From Halobacteriales archaeon QS_4_70_19 (GTDB lineage: Archaea; Halobacteriota; Halobacteria; Halobacteriales; Haloarculaceae): a stretch of 64,000 nucleotides of DNA. The stretch is from contig PXRM01000028.1 of the NCBI GenBank assembly GCA_003020985.1, positions 57,596 through 121,595 on the forward strand. Direction: 5' to 3'. Of the stretch, positions 61,481-64,000 are shown piece by piece. Both the position numbers and the translations under genes were made by a program. The notes beneath the pieces are model-generated. The model was not told the origin of the DNA. It did not search any database and saw only the letters and a list, made by a program, of their open reading frames with translations. How positions within the stretch are numbered: position 1 is the stretch's first letter; each line of letters opens with the position of its first letter.

Positions 61481-62187
61481 CGTCGCCCCTCCGCGAGCCG
61501 GTCGGCGACCGCCGCGTCCGGGAGCCGGTTCACGTTCACCGCCAGCCGGGCGTCGTGGGTCACGTACAGCCGTTCGTCGTGCGCCGGCGACGTGTCGGTT
61601 TCGCCCGCGGTCGGCTCGTCGGCGTCCCCATCCCCGTCCCCGTCGTCGCCCTCGTCGGCGACGGTCCCGACGACGTTCAGTCCGGTCGGCGACAGCTCGC
61701 GGCCGCCGTGGGCGCGGGTGGCGTCCGCGGAGACGCCGAGTGCGTGCTCGAGCGGGGTCGGGACACAGACCGTCAGCGAGGGGTTCGCGGTCGGCTTCGG
61801 GTCGAGCGCAGCGTAGTGGTCGACGACGGTATCGACCGCGTCGGCCGCGAGCAGCGGGAGGTCCGCGACGACGGTCAGGCAGGGTGTCTCGACCCGCTCG
61901 GCGTGCAGGGCGCGGCCGAGGTCGGCGACGTACCCCTCGCCCGGCGTCCGGAGGACCGTCTCGCCCGAGTGAACGGTCTCGGCGACGTGGCGCGCGGTCC
62001 GCGGGGCGTGCGGGGACGTGACGAGGTGGACGCGGGAGACCCCGTCGGCCCGGCGGAGGGCGGCGCGCACCCGGTCGAGCATCGGCCGGCCGGCGACCTC
62101 GTGGAGGGGCTTCTCCGTCTCGCTGTCGAGCCGGGTGCCGCGACCGCCGCACATGACGAGCGCGTTCATCGTGTCGCTATCCGACAT
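61477..62187 (-). CDS. cobY: Adenosylcobinamide-phosphate guanylyltransferase (CobY)
   Basis: 236 residues. A MobA/GlmU-like nucleotidyltransferase. The N-terminal ALVMCGGRGTRLDSETEKPLHEVAGRPMLD is the NTP-binding signature with the catalytic Lys, and CLTVVADLPLL holds the metal-binding Asp. CobY activates cobinamide phosphate with GTP in archaea, replacing bacterial CobU. An acidic insertion GDDGDGDGDADEP interrupts the second half. A second in-frame ATG at 62169 (MNALVMCGG) is an equally plausible start. Confidence 0.9.
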   Translation of the reverse strand: MSDSDTMNALVMCGGRGTRLDSETEKPLHEVAGRPMLDRVRAALRRADGVSRVHLVTSPHAPRTARHVAETVHSGETVLRTPGEGYVADLGRALHAERVETPCLTVVADLPLLAADAVDTVVDHYAALDPKPTANPSLTVCVPTPLEHALGVSADATRAHGGRELSPTGLNVVGTVADEGDDGDGDGDADEPTAGETDTSPAHDERLYVTHDARLAVNVNRLPDAAVADRLAEGRR

Positions 62188-62353
62188 ATACCTTCAAACT
62201 CCGAATTTTCTGATTCGTTTCTGTCATTACTGTAAAATATAGTCTGCATCGATTCTAGACGAAAGGTTGTCGAAGAACCGGACGGGGGCGACGCTGCTCC
62301 CGGGACCGTGATGACGGCCGTGAACGCGCTGGAGGACAGCGCTGTGTCGCCCG

Positions 62354-63175
62354 TCATCCCATCACCCAGGCGACGGCGCCGGCGTGCAGCGCCACCAGCC
62401 GCCCCAGTTCGTTCGCCGCGCCGAACACGTCCCCGTTGACGCCGCCCAGCCGCGACCGGGCCCACCGGACGACGACCAGCGCCGTCAGGAACGCCGACAG
62501 TAGCGCCACCGGCGCCGCGGGCGACACGCCCGTCAGCAACGCGGCGGGGAGCGCGACGACGACGGGTCCGACGAGGAGGCCGGGTGTCGCCCGGCCGGTG
62601 AACGCGGCCCCGAAGCCGTCCGTGATGGCCTCCCCGAGACACGCCACGGCGGCCATCCCGAGTTTGGCACCGACCTCCGCCGCGACGACGAGGCCGGCGG
62701 CCCGGAGCGGGGGCGCGAGCGCGCCGCCCACGACGAGCGGCTCCGCGAGCGACCCTCGGCCCAGCGAGGCCACGGCGAGCAGGCCGAGCGCCGTCCCCGC
62801 GAGCCCGATGCCGGCGGCGGCCAGCGCGCCGACGCCGGTGGTCGTGTCCTTCAGCACCTCGCGGCGGCGCTCGACGGTGTGGACGGCGGCCGCGTCGCCG
62901 CAGTCGGCCAGCCCGTCGAGGTGGTTGATGCCGGTGACGAGGTAGAGCGTCGCGAGCGACGCCGTCGCGGCGACCGGCGCGGGCGCGCCGACCGCCGCGA
63001 ACCCGAGCAGCGGGAGCGCCGCGAGCACGCCGACGACGTAGCCGACGGCCGGGAACGCCGGCGGCGTCCCCTGGAACGCGACCCACGCGCGGCCCTCGTG
63101 GGAGACCGGGAGCCGGGTGAGAAAGCCCAGCGCGCCCCGGATGGCCTGTCGGAGCCGCACGCGGGTCGGCGGCAT
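62354..63175 (-). CDS. cobS: Adenosylcobinamide-GDP ribazoletransferase (CobS)
   Basis: 273 residues, about seven membrane segments. Joins activated cobinamide to alpha-ribazole in the cytoplasmic membrane. Signatures: IRGALGFLTRLPVSHEG at the N-terminus, the metal-site NHLDGLADCGDAAAV near residue 85, RRREVLKDTTTGVGALAA, and GGVNGDVFGAANELGRL near the end. The ORF track gives a longer start. ATG 63175 overlaps the cbiB stop by a single base, so the genes are coupled. The gap to cobY (about 165 bases) holds no other gene. Confidence 0.93.
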   Translation of the reverse strand: MPPTRVRLRQAIRGALGFLTRLPVSHEGRAWVAFQGTPPAFPAVGYVVGVLAALPLLGFAAVGAPAPVAATASLATLYLVTGINHLDGLADCGDAAAVHTVERRREVLKDTTTGVGALAAAGIGLAGTALGLLAVASLGRGSLAEPLVVGGALAPPLRAAGLVVAAEVGAKLGMAAVACLGEAITDGFGAAFTGRATPGLLVGPVVVALPAALLTGVSPAAPVALLSAFLTALVVVRWARSRLGGVNGDVFGAANELGRLVALHAGAVAWVMG

Positions 63176-64000
63176 CAGGATCCACCTCCGCTCGCCGCCG
63201 ACCCGTCGCTGTCGCGTCCCGCGAGCCACGCCAGCCCCGCGGCGCCCATCCACGCGAGCCAGCCGGCACGCGCGACGACCCGGACGCCACGCCGGGCCAG
63301 CGACGCGTCCGGGAGCCGGTCGCCGCCGGGGAGCACGTAGCCGCCGGGTTTCTCCAGGCGGGTCCCGAGCGCCGCCGCGAGCGTCCCCATCGGCCAGCCG
63401 GAGTTCGGCGAGGGGACGCCGTCGAGCCAGGCGCGGGCCCGGCGTGGCGCGCGGGCGTCCCCGGCGGCGACCGCGAGCGGGCCGGCACTGGCGCGGGCGG
63501 GCAGCCACGCGACGGCGTCGTCGAGCCGCGCGCTGGCCGTGCCGTGGGCCTTGCCGGGGTAGCCCAGCATCGAGTCGAGCGTGTTGACGGCCTTCACCCA
63601 GGCGGCGCCCGCCGCGGCGGCGGGAAGCGAGACGACGGCACCGAGACAGAAGCCCGCCAGCGGCGCGACCAGCCCGTCGGCCAGGTTCTCGGCTGCGGAC
63701 TCGACGGCCGCGCTCCGGACCTCGCCCGCGGAGAGGGCATCCGCGTCGCGCCCGGCCAGCGCCCGGAGCTCCGTGCGGGCCCGGTCGAGGTCCCGCTCGC
63801 TCGCGTCGACGACGGCCGCGGCCGTCTCCACGAGCAGCCGGTGGCTCGTCGCGGTGAACAGGGCGCCCGCGGCCGCGAGGACGCCGAGGCGACGGTCACG
63901 ACGGTCGGCGACGGCGACGACCCCGCCGACCGTCGCGGCCGCCAGCGCGGGGAGCAGACCGGCGATCGCCACGCCGGCCACCCGCGGTCGGGGCCAGGTT
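63175..64000 (-). CDS. cbiB: Cobalamin biosynthesis protein CbiB (adenosylcobinamide-phosphate synthase), 5' end cut by the window
   Basis: Membrane protein that attaches aminopropanol(-phosphate) to adenosylcobyric acid. Visible part (about 275 residues): ESAAENLADGLVAPLAGFCL, AWVKAVNTLDSMLGYPGKAH, GTASARLDDAVAWLPAR, and PSPNSGWPMGTLAAALGTRLEKPG. These are the core CbiB motifs. Reading past the GTG used by the ORF track, the frame stays open to the window edge (TWPRPRVAGVAIAG), as expected for the normal CbiB N-terminus, so the gene continues beyond 64000. Together with cobS, cobY, cobD and cbiZ it makes a nucleotide-loop/salvage operon. Confidence 0.9.
   Translation of the reverse strand, partial: TWPRPRVAGVAIAGLLPALAAATVGGVVAVADRRDRRLGVLAAAGALFTATSHRLLVETAAAVVDASERDLDRARTELRALAGRDADALSAGEVRSAAVESAAENLADGLVAPLAGFCLGAVVSLPAAAAGAAWVKAVNTLDSMLGYPGKAHGTASARLDDAVAWLPARASAGPLAVAAGDARAPRRARAWLDGVPSPNSGWPMGTLAAALGTRLEKPGGYVLPGGDRLPDASLARRGVRVVARAGWLAWMGAAGLAWLAGRDSDGSAASGGGS

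Overview
The window is high-GC haloarchaeal DNA (class Halobacteria). The predicted proteins are very acidic, the ribosomal operon is archaeal in gene content and order, and the proteins include S4e, L32e, L19e, a thermosome, CDC48, archaeal ProRS, HTH_10 (Bat-type) and PGF-CTERM families. Isolated genes have archaeal TATA boxes about 25-30 bases before the start codon (leaderless style). Operon-internal genes instead carry GGAGGTGA ribosome-binding sites. No integrase, transposase gene or CRISPR array was seen; the mobile or repetitive content is non-coding.

Layout. 1-9.5 kb: a relic of a Leu/Glu-type dehydrogenase N-terminus, thrS, a metallo-beta-lactamase-fold hydrolase followed by a 21-bp tandem repeat, a CPA-type antiporter fused to TrkA domains, an aldehyde:ferredoxin oxidoreductase, convergent proS, and a GNAT acetyltransferase. 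9.5-11.7 kb: DUF2061, azlD, azlC, then a palindromic element abutting a cupin gene. 11.8-26.9 kb: a 24-gene same-strand run from a SPOUT-type RNA methyltransferase through L3-L4-L23-L2-S19-L22-S3-L29-Rpp29-S17-L14-L24-S4e-L5-S14-S8-L6-L32e-L19e-L18-S5-L30-L15 to secY. 27-31.7 kb: a membrane protein, a Cys-rich DUF326 protein, an orphan ABC solute-binding lipoprotein, cmk and a hypothetical protein. 31.8-40.3 kb: two AAA+ ATPases (one of them CDC48) bracketing a 963-residue PAS/GAF/HTH_10 regulator, a winged-helix regulator whose TATA box lies inside a perfect inverted repeat, and a PhnP-like hydrolase. 40.5-46.2 kb: an extremely acidic small protein, a membrane protein, a small conserved protein, the thermosome, a repeat-rich non-coding stretch and an enolase-superfamily enzyme. 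46.2-50 kb: a TIR/direct-repeat-bounded non-coding element, DUF424, a TPR protein, an Idi-like Nudix protein, a DUF7504-like protein and an Lrp/AsnC regulator. 50.2-56 kb: carA (divergent from the Lrp gene, with palindromic operator candidates), a FtsX/MacB-type permease and a 1021-residue modular PGF-CTERM surface protein. 56-59.7 kb: small membrane proteins, a PspA-like coiled coil whose expected N-terminus is missing, a SWIM protein, an HVO_0758-type zinc-finger micro-protein, the RNase P RNA and a membrane-anchored glutaredoxin. 59.7-64 kb: a cobamide salvage and nucleotide-loop cluster (cbiZ, cobD-like, cobY, cobS, cbiB; the last runs off the end).

How the genes fit together. Translation is heavily represented: two aminoacyl-tRNA synthetases, the S10/spc-like ribosomal operon, and both an RNase P protein (Rpp29) and the RNase P RNA. 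Secretion (SecY), proteostasis (thermosome, CDC48) and corrinoid assembly are also present. The most unusual signals are in the non-coding DNA. Three copies of an approximately 82-bp palindromic element each begin exactly at the TGA stop codon of a protein gene. There is a separate 253-bp element with terminal inverted repeats and flanking 10-bp direct repeats, and a family of perfect GC-rich hairpins with 3-nt loops. All functional statements come from reading the sequence and recalling families; no database search was run.
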